A stretch of 64,000 nucleotides of DNA from Micromussa lordhowensis (Eukaryota; Cnidaria; Anthozoa; Scleractinia; Lobophylliidae). The stretch is from the NCBI GenBank assembly GCA_964020085.1, contig OZ026601.1:28389918-28453917 (forward strand), read 5' to 3'. The position numbers were made by a program, and so were the translations under genes. Of the stretch, positions 18,490 to 29,312 are shown in pieces. A model generated the notes under the pieces. That model saw only the letters and a list, made by a program, of their open reading frames with translations, made no database searches and was not told where the DNA came from. Positions within the stretch are counted from its first letter, which is position 1; every line of letters starts with the position of its first letter.

Positions 18490-21436
18490 ATGTCGAGTGA
18501 AAAGCCAAGCAGTAAGAGAAAGCGAAGAACAAGAGCTCAAATAGCGAAAGAACTTGGAGGGAATTATGTGGAGTCAAGTTTTGTTGTGGAGAGTATTCAA
18601 AACAATATGGCCCTTCCCGTGCATGTCAATTCTCTTGTAGACGTGGCATCATCAGTGAAATGCGCGGAATCCCGTGTCTGTGAAGGAGTTTCATAACATA
18701 CATCTGAACAAGTAAGCCCTATAGTGAACCAATCATCTCCGTCAGAGAGCACCACTGCTACAACAGACAAATCAGAATCTGTCGATTTTCAAATGGCATT
18801 TCAGCTGGAAGAGTTGGAGCCAGTGCATGGGCATGAGGGGGAAGGTTCGACGTGTGAGCTAATAACTGATGACACGTTCATAACTGGGGAAGGTGGAAAT
18901 TCTTGTTACGCAGATCAAGATGAGCATTTGTCACCTCAAGAGGGGAAAAATGGTGAAGACTCTGACTGGCTGTACGAATATTTGGCAAAAATACAGGACA
19001 CTCTTCATGAAGAACTGGTGCATGTTCAACAAGAAATGTCGGAAATCTACACCGAAGATGTTACAAAAGAGGGAACATTGGAAGGTCCAAACTTTGAACA
19101 CTTTACGCAGAATGAAAGCGAGAAAGATGATAATGCAGATTTCAAGCCCTTATATCCAGGAGCAACAATTACTGTTGGACTTGGTGCTCTTTTAATCATG
19201 ACATTTGCACTTAGACATATGTTAAGTGGAGAGGCCTTGTCGGATATGCTAACCCTAATTAGTGCGCACTGCATTTCTCCAAATCTGTGCATGAAATCTC
19301 TTTTTGAACTCAAGAAACATTTTCACGACCTTAAAGCACCCATGGTTTTTCATAAATATTGTTCCTATTGTTTTCTACACATCGACAAGAACGTTAACAT
19401 GTGCCTGAATTCATTTTGTGCCCGCGACTTAACATGTTCTGGAAACACATCGTTCTTCATAGAAATTCCAATTGTATCACAGATTAGAGAATTCTTTGCG
19501 AGGCCTGGATTTTATGACCTTCTAAAGAAACGACTTAGTCGGCAGAAGAAATATGAACACAACATCGAAGACATTTGGGATGGAAAACTGTACACTAAAC
19601 ACACAGGCAGTAATGACTTACTTTCTAAGGCAGAAAACGTTTCTCTTACGTGGAACACCGATGGCATCCCAGTCTTTAAGTCATCTAAATTTTCTCTTTG
19701 GCCCCTTTATTTTATCATCAATGAACTGCCATACAAGGAACGCATACACAGAGAAAACATGATTTTTGCCGGTCTCTGGTTTGGTAGTTCAAAGCCAATG
19801 ATGTTAACATTTCTCCAGCCTTTCCATTCATCCTTGTCAGTTTTAGAGACTGAGGGTTTCTTAGTTGAAACCTCGAACGGGGGTCAGTTCACTTCAAGAG
19901 CGATTTTACTTGCAGGCACAAGTGACCTTCCAGCCAAGTGTTTAGTTTGTAACACAGTCCAATACTATGGTTTTTATGGATGCATGAAGTGCAAACAGGC
20001 CGGATGTACAGTGAAAACGAGTAAAGGAGGGCATGTTCATGCATTTCCTTTTAACGATCATGATCCTAAGGGACCAAAACGGACTCACGCAGGGACATTA
20101 GAAGATTCATGTCAAGCAACACAGTTAAAGGCTGGAAATGTTAATGGAATCAAGGGACCATCGTGGTTTGGAGGTCTCCAGTATTATGATATTATAGAAG
20201 GAACAGGAATTGATTATATGCACTGTGTTCTCATCAGAGTATGCAAAAGTCTCTTGGGCCTTTGGTTTGGCTCAGGGGACAAAACTGCCGGCTATCAAAT
20301 AAGTTCACGCGTCTCTGAGGTTGATGCAAGACTAACTTCGATAAAGCCACCGCACAGTATATCAAGAGTCCCAAGATCAATTGAACACCATCGCAAATAC
20401 TTAAAGGCGTCCGAATTACGCTCTTTCTTATTGTTTTACGTTCCCGCTGTCCTTTACAACATCCTTCCCAAACCTTACTACGAACATTTCCTTTTACTTA
20501 GTGAAGCGATTTTTCTTCTCTTACAAGATTCTATCAGTGAAACGCAATTACAACTCGCTGAATGCTTATTGTTTCACTTCTGTATCTTGTTTGAGGGTTA
20601 TTACGGTTTGCGATATCAAACAGCGAACATCCATCTTCTGGTGCATCTAGTTGATGACGTGAGGGCACTTGGACCATTATGGACACATTCCTGCTTTCAT
20701 TTTGAAGATAAGAATGGTTTCCTTTTGAAAACATTTCATGGGACACAGAATATCCAGTTTCAAATAATATCTGCGGTTGCCATCTCTAAGAGGCTTCCAG
20801 AACTCAAAAGAACATTTGTTCCAGATGAAGGCCCCATAACAGACTTTTACAACAAATTGACTAACTCAAACAGGGTTTCAAATGGAGTAGAACTAACTGC
20901 AGGATATTTTGCGTTAGGGGCAAGTTCGGAACAAAAGTTGACAAATTGTCAGGTCCAGGCCCTAATAAACTTCTTGGGTTGGGCTTCACCTACTTCCGTT
21001 GTAAAATATTTCAGAAGACTGAAGACCGATCAAGGTCATATTTTACATTCAAGGTCCTATGAACGGGTACGCATTAGAAACAGCTTTACTGTTCGCTTGA
21101 GTGAACGCCACGGACATACACGAGAATATGGACAAATTGGATTTTTTTTTCTTTCAGTGCAAGCAAATGTGCTTCTGCTTGTCGTCAACATGCGACTGCA
21201 GCGTTCGCAACTTGGCTGTCGTAACAAGATTGCGTGAGTGCGATAACATCGATTTGATCAATGATAGTGTTACAAATGGAACTCTTTCCCATGTCAGTGT
21301 TGTAAGAGTTCCACAAGTGGAAGATGTTGTTGTCGTGGATATTAAGCATTTGGGGGACAAATGTGTTTTCATGCAGTTTCATGACTTGCCGGGTATTGCA
21401 TTTTTAGCTGAATTCCCTAATACAATTGAAACAGAT
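18490..21436 (+). pseudogene. EnSpm/CACTA-like transposase, copy 1
   Basis: Start chosen at ATG 18490 (MSSEKPSSKRKRRTRAQ, a basic nuclear-localisation-like start). A TAA at 18694-18696 interrupts the frame, which continues open to 21237. The core has YCSYC, the catalytic-type NTDGIPVFKSSKFSLWPLYF, INELPYKER, LLAGTSDLPAKCLVCN followed by CMKCKQAGC, GTGIDYMHCVL, and a late HLVDDVRALGPLWTHSCFHF segment like the DUF4218 part of plant CACTA proteins. The last ~90 residues (VVVVDIKHLGDKCVFMQFHD...) are in another frame, shifted at a run of nine T (21142-21150). Expected role: cut-and-paste transposition in the nucleus. It is the better preserved relative of the copy at 52462-55404. I could not identify its terminal repeats. 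Confidence 0.8.
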
Positions 21437-21439
21437 TAG

Positions 21440-22281
21440 CTTGTATCTGACAAACATGAACGTGTTTGTGAGGATGCCCGCCAGGAATTTTGTAAGAATA
21501 TGCACCCTATGTAGTCAATATTTCATATCCAATTATGTCTATGTTTAATCTCGTCGAAATTTTTAAATTTTTAGACCTTTCTTGCATGGAAATATACAAA
21601 CATTGATGGGAAGTACGTAAGTGTGTCCTGATTTTATTTTTTAGTCAAACTTGACAGCGTTCGTGACTGCTACTTACTATCAAAACACGTGTTGTACATA
21701 ACCTTGAATCATCACTGCATCTAATTCTACTTTTTAACAGGTGCTCGCAGTTCAGCCCTAAGTGTATCGCATTTTAGTTTAGCAATGTATCGCGTATGTG
21801 CATTTTTCAGTAATTAAAGCCGCGAAAATCGACTGTCACGGTTTTTCTCGTGAGTTTACAAGTTTTGATTTTGTTTATATTTGTAAGTGCGACGCGATCG
21901 AATCGGAATAGCATGTAAATATCCAATATTGTTTCGTCGAGAAACTATAAAAATTTCACGTAGTTTTTCATGCCGTATTTTAGTTTTGCACATAACTGAA
22001 ATATTTGTTCAGTGGCAGACAAAAAAAGAATTATGAATTCGGCAACCCTGTGGTTGTATTTTGATCCCCTTTACGTTTACACATTTTAGAGAACCAAGCC
22101 GCTTAACTTTATATTTTTCTAACCAAAACCGATTTAGCATAAAAAATCTAGACCAGGTCTTATCTAGGCATTTCAGGACATTTTTTAGACAATCGCTCAA
22201 ATCCTTGTGACTGAAATCCTATCTTTCGACATTACTGACGCCATTGCCTGCGGTCGCTTAATTAAAAGATCTATTTAAGGT
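21440..22281. other. Non-coding, 3' flank of transposase copy 1
   Basis: No motif-bearing frame or clear repeat; probably the untranslated and terminal region of the transposon. I looked for a terminal CAC-type inverted repeat and could not identify one with confidence. Confidence 0.35.
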
Positions 22282-23133
22282 CTAATCTATGCTAAACATC
22301 AAGACATTCTCAAGACAAGCAAGCAAGGCAAACATCGAAAGGTCTTTTGAGACGTTTGAAAGATTCTCTAGACTTTCAAATTGTCTAAGAAAGGTCTGAA
22401 AAATGTCTACAAGTCTTTCGCTAGACCTATTCAAGACTAAATTTGACCTAGCGCTTTTGTACGGGCTTGCATGAATCTCTTGTTTTATATTGTCCAGAAT
22501 ATTGCTAAAAATAGGGAAAAGTCCTCTCAGCATTCTCACAAGGCAGTCTTTGAATATATCTTCTAATTGATTTCTTGTTTCTTTCAGTGGCTTTTCCAGT
22601 TGCTCTAAGAACCAGGTTTCAAGGTTTTTGGACATCAAGGCCTTATAAACAGAAGATGTAACAGCACTACTGTTCATTACGTTCCTTCTCTCCGTAAAAA
22701 CTCGGATAACGTCTTCGATTTCCACGGAGTTTTCTTTCACCCGTTCCAAGCACCGTTCAACAAACTTCCTTTCAGGCGTGTTCTTTTTTCTATGTAAAAT
22801 GCCATTTTTTGCGGGTGTACAGAGACTATTCTTTTGAACGTGAATTATATTTTCGTGCTTTTGCCCTCTTTCTCCACAAGAGGAGCTGTCAGCTTGAGTC
22901 GTTTCTATACTATCGTTGAGATCAAATACAGTACTGCCCAAATGTAAGTTACCACCTCTTGTCTCGTTTCTCTCGAGACGCGTCTCGTTTCTCTCGAGAC
23001 GAGTCTCGTTTCTCTCAAGATGCGTCTCGTTTCTCTCGAAAATCACTGAAGCATTTAGTCTGGAATATATTACTCGCAAGAAGCCAGCGTGCATATCAAA
23101 GACGGTGCTACTATACTCACATGTAAGTATCAT
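22282..23133 (-). CDS. Unknown 283-residue protein with ERNETRL repeats
   Basis: A continuous minus-strand frame from ATG 23133 to a stop at 22282. Near residues 33-60 it has four tandem seven-residue units, ERNETHL/ERNETRL, encoded by a 21-bp DNA repeat. A polar middle follows, then a helical-looking C-terminal half rich in Leu, Phe and Glu (RNQLEDIFKDCLVRMLRGLF, ERLVDIFQTFLRQFESLENL), consistent with coiled or bundled helices. I do not recognise it. It lies convergent to transposase copy 1, 850 bases downstream, so it could be a second gene of the same element or a host gene. Nothing in the sequence breaks the frame. Confidence 0.45.
   Translation of the reverse strand: MILTCEYSSTVFDMHAGFLRVIYSRLNASVIFERNETHLERNETRLERNETRLERNETRGGNLHLGSTVFDLNDSIETTQADSSSCGERGQKHENIIHVQKNSLCTPAKNGILHRKKNTPERKFVERCLERVKENSVEIEDVIRVFTERRNVMNSSAVTSSVYKALMSKNLETWFLEQLEKPLKETRNQLEDIFKDCLVRMLRGLFPIFSNILDNIKQEIHASPYKSARSNLVLNRSSERLVDIFQTFLRQFESLENLSNVSKDLSMFALLACLENVLMFSID
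22961..23044. repeat. 21-bp coding tandem repeat, four units
   Basis: Units start at 22961, 22982, 23003 and 23024, each beginning GTCTCGTTTCTCTC. The central TCTCGAGA palindrome is intact in the first two units. The period equals seven codons, so copy number can change without breaking the frame. Confidence 0.8.
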
Positions 23134-24020
23134 CGAATGTCACTGTAAGATACTCTGTGTATCGACTGATTGCTCTATTCATGTCGAACAAACATATCGC
23201 ACGTTTGTATACAAAAGTAGCTTTCGGCAACGTGATATTTTCAAGCAAGTTACGAACAACAAAAATGTAACGGAAACAGCGAAAATTTAAACACATGTCT
23301 GTGAACTACAAACGCAAATATCTAACTTAAAGCCCGAGTGGCGTTTCGGTCTTTCACGTGAAATGCCACTCCGGCCGGGAGCGAAGTCGCGGGCTAGCAT
23401 TATTTTGAAGTCTTCTCAATTTTTCGCCTTTCAATAGTACTATCCTTTGATAATTGAGAACATTGTCTTCTCTGACGACATTTCCAGATTTAAATTTACA
23501 CAGAAGCAAGGTAAATTAACGTCGAAACGGCGATCTTTGACATCCGAGACTCCAGGTTACTGTGTTCATTTAGGTTGATAGAGCTTTCGATTTACTAAAA
23601 TGTTGATTAAAACCAAGTTTAGTCACCACTAGGTAGACCTTCAAAAGCACATCAAGGGAAGCTGCGTTTCCCAGGAATGTTTTGTCAAGGGACAAGCTAA
23701 GAAACTGGCCTAGGAATATTTCAGAACACTCAAGTACCTTAAAGAATATAACTTTATATAACCTTAGTTACTCCTGCCGCCCATCCCGCTTTTTCCTTCG
23801 CAGAAACTCGTGAATTGCCACTACACATTTTCTCCACACTGTCTCCTCTAGTGTCGGTGTACATGCATACAGTTTTAACATGTACTTTTTTATTGTACCA
23901 AGTTTCCCAGCATCCAGGCTCCCTTTCCCCCTAGTCCCAGTACAATTTCAGTTAACTAACTCCTCTGGCGTGAAAATAACATTTAACTTTGCTGCGAAAT
24001 TTCCCACACTGCAACTAGAC
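23134..24020. other. Non-coding, with a nested hairpin at 23331-23395
   Basis: At 23331-23395, AGCCCG...CGGGCT encloses AGTGGCGTTTC...GAAATGCCACT (one mismatch), giving a nested stem. Otherwise nothing recognised. Confidence 0.4.
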
Positions 24021-24024
24021 CGCT

Positions 24025-24175
24025 TCAAAAGTAATGCCTCCCCATAAATTTTTCCCCTTCCTCTCCCGATGACTCTTCCCGTGAAATATTTTTACTTCCC
24101 CTAGACTCCTCTCCCAAACTGTTTGACCTCCCAATGACATTTGAAATGTCCATAACGAGCCAGACATTCTTAGCA
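24025..24175. repeat. C+T-rich imperfect repeat, related to 48174-48430
   Basis: Irregular units of the form 'cttcccc.agactcctctcccaaa' and 'cctcccaatgacatttga' recur. The same words occur at 48174-48430 ('actcctcccccgaac', 'cccgagaacatttgaa'). The two stretches give similar Ser/Gly/Glu-rich minus-strand frames, which I treat as a by-product of the repeat. Confidence 0.45.
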
Positions 24176-24193
24176 ACCAAAAAACAGAACCGG

Positions 24194-24240
24194 TATCCCG
24201 TGGAGATCATAGACTAAAAGTCTATGATCTCCACGGGATA
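24194..24240. repeat. Perfect inverted repeat, 22-bp arms, 3-base loop
   Basis: TATCCCGTGGAGATCATAGA (with CT following) at 24194-24215 is exactly complementary to 24219-24240 across the loop 'aaa'. It could extrude as a cruciform, encode a small hairpin, or be a snap-back artefact of sequencing or repair. Confidence 0.85.
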
Positions 24241-24731
24241 TCCAGTGGCTTGTAACATTCCAGTGTAATCATATCCCTGGCGGTGATCGTTTGTGGTCCT
24301 CAAGATGTGTCACGTTTAGCGCGAATGTGTCATAATCCTAAGGTGTGAAAATGCATTTATCGTAACAAAACTCCATTGTGCCATTAAAAACGTGTCAGAA
24401 ATGTACAAAACATATTAATTAGTCGGCGATTCGGGAAGTCCATTGACACGAATAGTTTCGATTCATACATTCTCGTCCCCAGAAAAGCGTTGCTTTTTTT
24501 TTAACGTTGGAGCAATATGTTTTCTAGGCTGGCGCGCAACCGCCAGGTTAAAACTTTGACGCTTTGATATATTTCTTACTCTTGTAAAGCTATGTCTGTA
24601 ACATGTATAGCTGAAGCGTTTTAGCTTAGCTCAGTTATCACTGCTAATTTTTTTAACCGAAGCCGATCATGACCGGCAGCCAAGAAATATCCAAGAAGTA
24701 AGAAATGTTGTGATGTTTTCCACGGAAAGTC
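24241..24731. other. No feature recognised
   Basis: No coding signal or repeat recognised in this stretch. Confidence 0.3.
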
Positions 24732-24734
24732 TAA

Positions 24735-25251
24735 GGCCCTGTTTACAAGCAGGTAGGGTAACCCTACTGCCAGGGTAACCCTAGCAAGAGGGTTAAAAGA
24801 TAGCCCGGGTTTACAAGCAAAATTTTCAGGTAGGGTAACCCTACTGCCCGAGACAACTTTACGCTTGTTACGCTTCGCCTTGCAAGTAAAGCACGAACAG
24901 ATAACAAAACTGGAAAATAATTTATTTCCAAAGCAAACTTATGACAAACTGTGAAAGAACTTGATGTTTTCTGGGTCATAATTCGCTGATTTTGTCGGTA
25001 TTGTGATCATATTTTGCTTTTGGGAGCCAAAATAGAGATAGCCCGGGTAGGCGGGTTAACCCTACCTGGAGTGTTTACAAGGGAAAAAGTTAACCCGCTT
25101 GCTAGGGTAACCCTAGCACGTAGATAGGGTAACCCTCCTACCCGGGTAACCCTGGCCGCCTTGTAAACACGACGAAGAAAATAAGAACAAATGTGTGCGT
25201 GCTAGGGTAACCCGCTTGCTAGGGTAACCCTCTCTCCTTGTAAACAGGGCC
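24735..25251. mobile_element. Harbinger-type MITE with AGGGTAACCCT repeats
   Basis: Terminal inverted repeats GGCCCTGTTTACAAG at both ends, flanked by TAA on both sides (24732-24734 and 25252-25254). A TAA/TTA duplication is the PIF/Harbinger signature. Inside, the near-palindrome AGGGTAACCCT occurs at least six times, concentrated toward both ends, a typical arrangement of transposase-binding sites. There is no coding capacity; length 517 bp. Confidence 0.8.
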
Positions 25252-25254
25252 TAA

Positions 25255-25575
25255 TTCAAACATGCGAAGGTATCTCTTTTCAGTGAATATATGTTTCGGT
25301 TCTTAAAAATGCCAAGTGATTCCAAAGATAATTTCAGATTTTCTACAGAAATTCTAACTCAAATCTGCCAGTGTATCTCTGAATATATGTTTCGGTTCGT
25401 AAACGCCTAGTGATTCTTCTTGATTATTCTAGTAGTCGAACTCGAAAATATGTACCGACACTTTGAAAATCGGTTAATTTTGTGGACGGGGTCAGTCAGA
25501 AATAATCACAAAAATTATCACAGACTTTTCAAACCTCTCAAGAGTATTTTATCTTTATTTAGAAGTCTTAATTAA
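25255..25575. other. Spacer with a short duplicated phrase
   Basis: The phrase 'gaatatatgtttcggttc' occurs near 25285 and 25382, with related flanks. No gene seen. Confidence 0.35.
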
Positions 25576-26222
25576 GGTAATTCCCTTGAAATTGTTCTAC
25601 TATCAAACTTTTTTTGAAACTTGGCATAATGAACATTCACGATATGAACATTATAAAAATGCAGTAAAAAATTGGGATCACCGTGCTTGTTTGCGCGTCA
25701 GCAGGCTCTTAAAATGGGGTATTTTTACTGGTTGTGCGTTGAAAGTTCGAATCACCTTGATACAGAATTAAATCTTGGTTACTTAAAAGGCATAAAGTTC
25801 TGTCTTGAAAGTAAAGCTTCATTTATTGACATAAGCAGTATTGCTTCATTTAAGCCGTTTTTGATTGCCTGGTTGCGGGAATATTGCTCTTTTTCGGACA
25901 GTTTCGTGGTTAACTTGAAGTCCTCGCCTTGGCCAAAATACACCCAGTTGGGAACTACTTTCCAAAAAAAAAAATCATGTTCTACTATCAAACTTTTTTT
26001 CCTCTTGAAATATGTTCTTCATTAGACTGTTTTTAGCAAATAAATGAAAAGAAATCGGGGTCACCGTGCTCGTTTAAGAGAAAAGGAGAATTTATTCCTT
26101 TATCCGAGCTTAGTTTGAGGGAAATCTTTTAGGCTTTGCACGTGCACGCGCTCATGTGCGCTCGCTGATGACGCGAAAATCGTGCGCAGAAGGGATGCGC
26201 AATGCAATACTAAGGAATTACC
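25576..26222. mobile_element. MITE-like element, ends GGTAATTCC, with an internal duplication
   Basis: GGTAATTCC at 25576 and its reverse complement GGAATTACC ending at 26222 bound about 647 bp. Inside, the block 'gttctactatcaaacttttttt' followed by a 'gg(g/a)tcaccgtgct(t/c)gttt' block occurs twice (about 25594 and 25979). A target duplication is not certain. I recognise the end sequence as a common coral repeat. Confidence 0.5.
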
Positions 26223-26880
26223 ATAAGCGATTCGGGAAAACAGTGGACTTACAACTTCACCCGGCTGCCGGGGCGGCCTGCTTCTCTGAGTAACTCGAGT
26301 TTAAATGCTTTTTTACACATGCAAACGCAGCGTAGATGTCCAGCAGCCGGGTAGAAATCAGAGGCAGAAAATAAAAAAATATGGGCTACAAAGTACATTC
26401 GCCATGTTTTATTTCCATTCCCAAGGTCCCTAAAGGAGTCACTTTAATTTTTAGATTTCTAGTTGCTTCAAGGGTGAAGTGTGACGGTGACAGTTGAAGT
26501 AAAATAAAAAAGAATCGGGCGTGTGAGGATGTGCACTTTTTTTAATATGGATGTTTTTCAGGCCGAGAAAGAATTTTCGCATTTTCCAGGAGATTTTAGG
26601 ATAAAAACATTATTGTGAATGGTACTAGATTGTTTTGCTTTCAAATTCATGTTCAACACAAAAAATTCTAATCTTCTCATTAACTCTTCCTCAGGTTTTG
26701 TTTTTTAATATTCTGCAAGTTTCAGTCTCAATATTCTTATTGAAACGTTTTCTCATGAGAAAAGAAAAGGTTACGGAGTTCATTATCCACTTCTTTGCAA
26801 AAGAGGTTGCTGCATGGAAGTAAAATAAAAAGAAAGGTAGGAGCCCATTTATAATTCAAGCCTGAAGCCCAAATTTTAAC
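26223..26880. other. No gene recognised
   Basis: No motif-bearing frame; AT-rich. Confidence 0.3.
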
Positions 26881-27681
26881 AGAGATAATAGGAAAACTCC
26901 GCTTAATCATCGCTAATTACATCTAATAAATTTGCGAGGACTGGGTATAAAAGCGAATGCAAATGCGGTATGCAAAACATAACACTAGCGCGCGCAGTGC
27001 CATAAATCATTGCCCTATTGAGCCATCTTAAAATAGCATGTGTTCAGCGATTTCTTCCCAAATTTGAGAAATTTATCTCAAGCCTGTCTCTGGTAATTTC
27101 CTGTTAGGTATTTCTCTATAATATATCAGGCTAAATAAAATTTTAAACTATTACTCCACAGGGATGTGTTGGGTATGGGGTATGGGATGTATGTGGACCT
27201 TTAGCGCTGTGCTGGTTTCATTTTCTCTAATCCAACTATGTCTAGCATCATCTATGTCCATAGATGATGCTTATTTTATTCCAACAACCAACACAACACC
27301 GGAACGCGAGTTTCGACCATGCTATTACTGTTGATTAGACAGCGAGCTCAGAAACGCTAACAATATATTGTTAAGGGGAAAAATTATTACGCTTCGCAAA
27401 ACCTTTTGAAGTTTACATGCATGAAGAAGTTTTAACTAAATCAATAGAACACGCAATATGACTAAACTGCTTTCGGATCGAGCGATAAATTCTCTACAAG
27501 TCATGGACTTACGGAGTAAACCGACTTGGTAAAAAAGCAAACTGTCAAACCACTGAAAACCCTAAAACGTAGAAATGCTTAGGACTTGATCACGAGGACA
27601 CTCCAATGCTAACAAAATTGTAAAACATGTACAATGCACAAAGTTCGACCATACTTTACATACTGATTATGGCAAAAAGTA
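26881..27681. repeat. Tandem duplication, copy A
   Basis: 801 bp, near-identical to 27686-28513, beginning 'agagataataggaaaactcc' and ending 'gattatggcaaaaagta'. Only scattered single-base changes are seen, apart from one replaced internal patch near 27231-27262. Only 4 bases separate the copies. Confidence 0.9.
26946..26964 (+). promoter_or_regulatory. TATA-like and octamer-like promoter motifs
   Basis: TATAAAAG at 26946-26953 is followed after 3 bases by ATGCAAAT at 26957-26964. The pair is repeated in copy B (TATA at about 27751, octamer at 27762). Such motifs occur at snRNA and histone promoters, but the order here is not the usual one and no product is identified, so a promoter role is only a suggestion. 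Confidence 0.3.
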
Positions 27682-27685
27682 GGAA

Positions 27686-28513
27686 AGAGATAATAGGAAA
27701 ACTCCGCTTAATCATCGCTAATTACATCTAATAAATTTGCGAGGACTGGGTATAAAAGCGAATGCAAATGCAGTATGCAAAACATAACACTAGCGCGCGC
27801 AGTGCCATAAATCATTGCCCTATTGAGCCATCTTAAAATAGCATGTGTTCAGCGATTTCTTCCCAAATTTGAGAAATTTATCTCAAGCCTGTCTCTGGTA
27901 ATTTCTGGTTAGGTATTTCTCTATAATATATCAGGCTAAATAAAATTTTAAACTATTACTCCACAGGGATGTGTTGGGTATGGGGTATGGGATGTATGTG
28001 GACCTTTAGCGCTGTGCTGGTTTCATTTTCTCTAATCCAACACATGCGGTTTGGACAACTGTTTTGTAAAAAAAAAAACAACAGTATGTCCGTAGATGAT
28101 GCTTATTTTATTCCAACAACCAACACAACACCGGAACGCGAGTTTCGACCATGCTATTACTGTTGATTAGACAGCGAGCTCAGAAACGCTAACAATATAT
28201 TGTTAAGGGGAAAAATTATTACGCTTCGCAAAACCTTTTGAAGTTTACATGCATGAAGAAGTTTTAACTAAATCAATAGAACACGCAATATGACTAAACT
28301 GCTTTCGGATCGAGCGATAAATTCTCTACAAGTCATGGACTTACGGAGTAAACCGACTTGGTAAAAAAGCAAACTGTCAAACCACTGAAAACCCTAAAAC
28401 GTAGAAATGCTTAGGACTTGATCACGAGGACACTCCAATGCTAACAAAATTGTAAAACATGTACAATGCACAAAGTTCGACCATACTTTACATACTGATT
28501 ATGGCAAAAAGTA
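27686..28513. repeat. Tandem duplication, copy B
   Basis: 828 bp. Aligned to copy A at an offset of 805 at the start and 832 at the end, owing to one internal patch (about 28039-28098) where copy B has a 27-base longer, unrelated sequence including a run of ten A. Confidence 0.9.
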
Positions 28514-28860
28514 CAAGGCTTCTTATTTCATTTATTGGCTAAAATTCACTACTCCGTTTCTCTGGTCTCTTGACACACCAAACATGTACAAGAACAAAGG
28601 AGTACAAATAGGTGACTTTTAGGACGTCAACAACTTTGCCACAACTCGCGTTAATCAAATTTTCCACAAAGACGGCCCTTGTCCATTCACGCAACTTCTT
28701 GCTTCGCCTAACGCATACACATCTGCGTCAATTATCTTCCGATCATACAGCGAAGCAAGTATCTTAAACAATAGACCACCGAGGATTCGGTGCAAGAGCG
28801 CGTTTTGATTTTTCTATACCGAACCGCCTGAATACCCGAACCCTATAGAGAAGCTAACCA

Positions 28861-28882
28861 TTAACCCTAACCCTAACCCTAA
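28861..28882. repeat. Short interstitial telomeric repeat
   Basis: TTAACCCTAACCCTAACCCT plus AA: three (TTAGGG) units on the minus strand. Far too short for a chromosome end. Confidence 0.8.
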
Positions 28883-28958
28883 TCAGTATTTTCAGTACTT
28901 AACATGGCTGGTCTCTAACCTCGTTGTATCTGTTCTGTAAACAGTGTAAAATAATAAA

Positions 28959-28978
28959 AACTTGAACTTGAACTTGAA
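28959..28978 (+). repeat. (AACTTG)n tail, LINE-like
   Basis: Three AACTTG units directly after 'aaaataataaaa', which looks like a retroelement 3' end with hexanucleotide tail. Confidence 0.5.
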
Positions 28979-29312
28979 CCCTAACCAGGACGTTCAGTGC
29001 TTAACCCCAATCACTATAATCAGAGCTCGCTACAAAATAAGAAATTACTTTGTATACGCCTCACAACGTATCCAAGAGATATGGAAGTCCTAACCCCAAA
29101 GTAGTTCGTGAAAACAAACATGGCTGGTCTGTAACCTCGTTGTCGACTTAAGAAAATCTATTGCGCATCCCATGATGAAACTAGTTCCTAGTCTTTCTAA
29201 ACATTCTCCCCTAGTTGATGTGACGATATCAACAAAATAAAACAAGTTTGTAAGCAAACATTCGACTGAATAAAGTTCCTTAATAAATTGTCCTGGCACT
29301 GGTAACCCAAAA

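Larger units (their letters stand above)
28514..29312. other. Non-coding with interstitial telomere-like and LINE-tail repeats
   Basis: Contains the telomere-like and AACTTG repeats listed separately, and the phrase 'acatggctggtct.taacctcgttgt' twice (near 28902 and 29118). Confidence 0.4.

Noticed and set aside
21142..21180. An intron acceptor at the T-rich tract in transposase copy 1
   Set aside because: The tract and AG look like an acceptor, but comparison with copy 2 shows continuous protein similarity across it, so a frameshift in the T run is simpler.
28861..28882. Chromosome end
   Set aside because: Only three telomeric units, with ordinary sequence on both sides.
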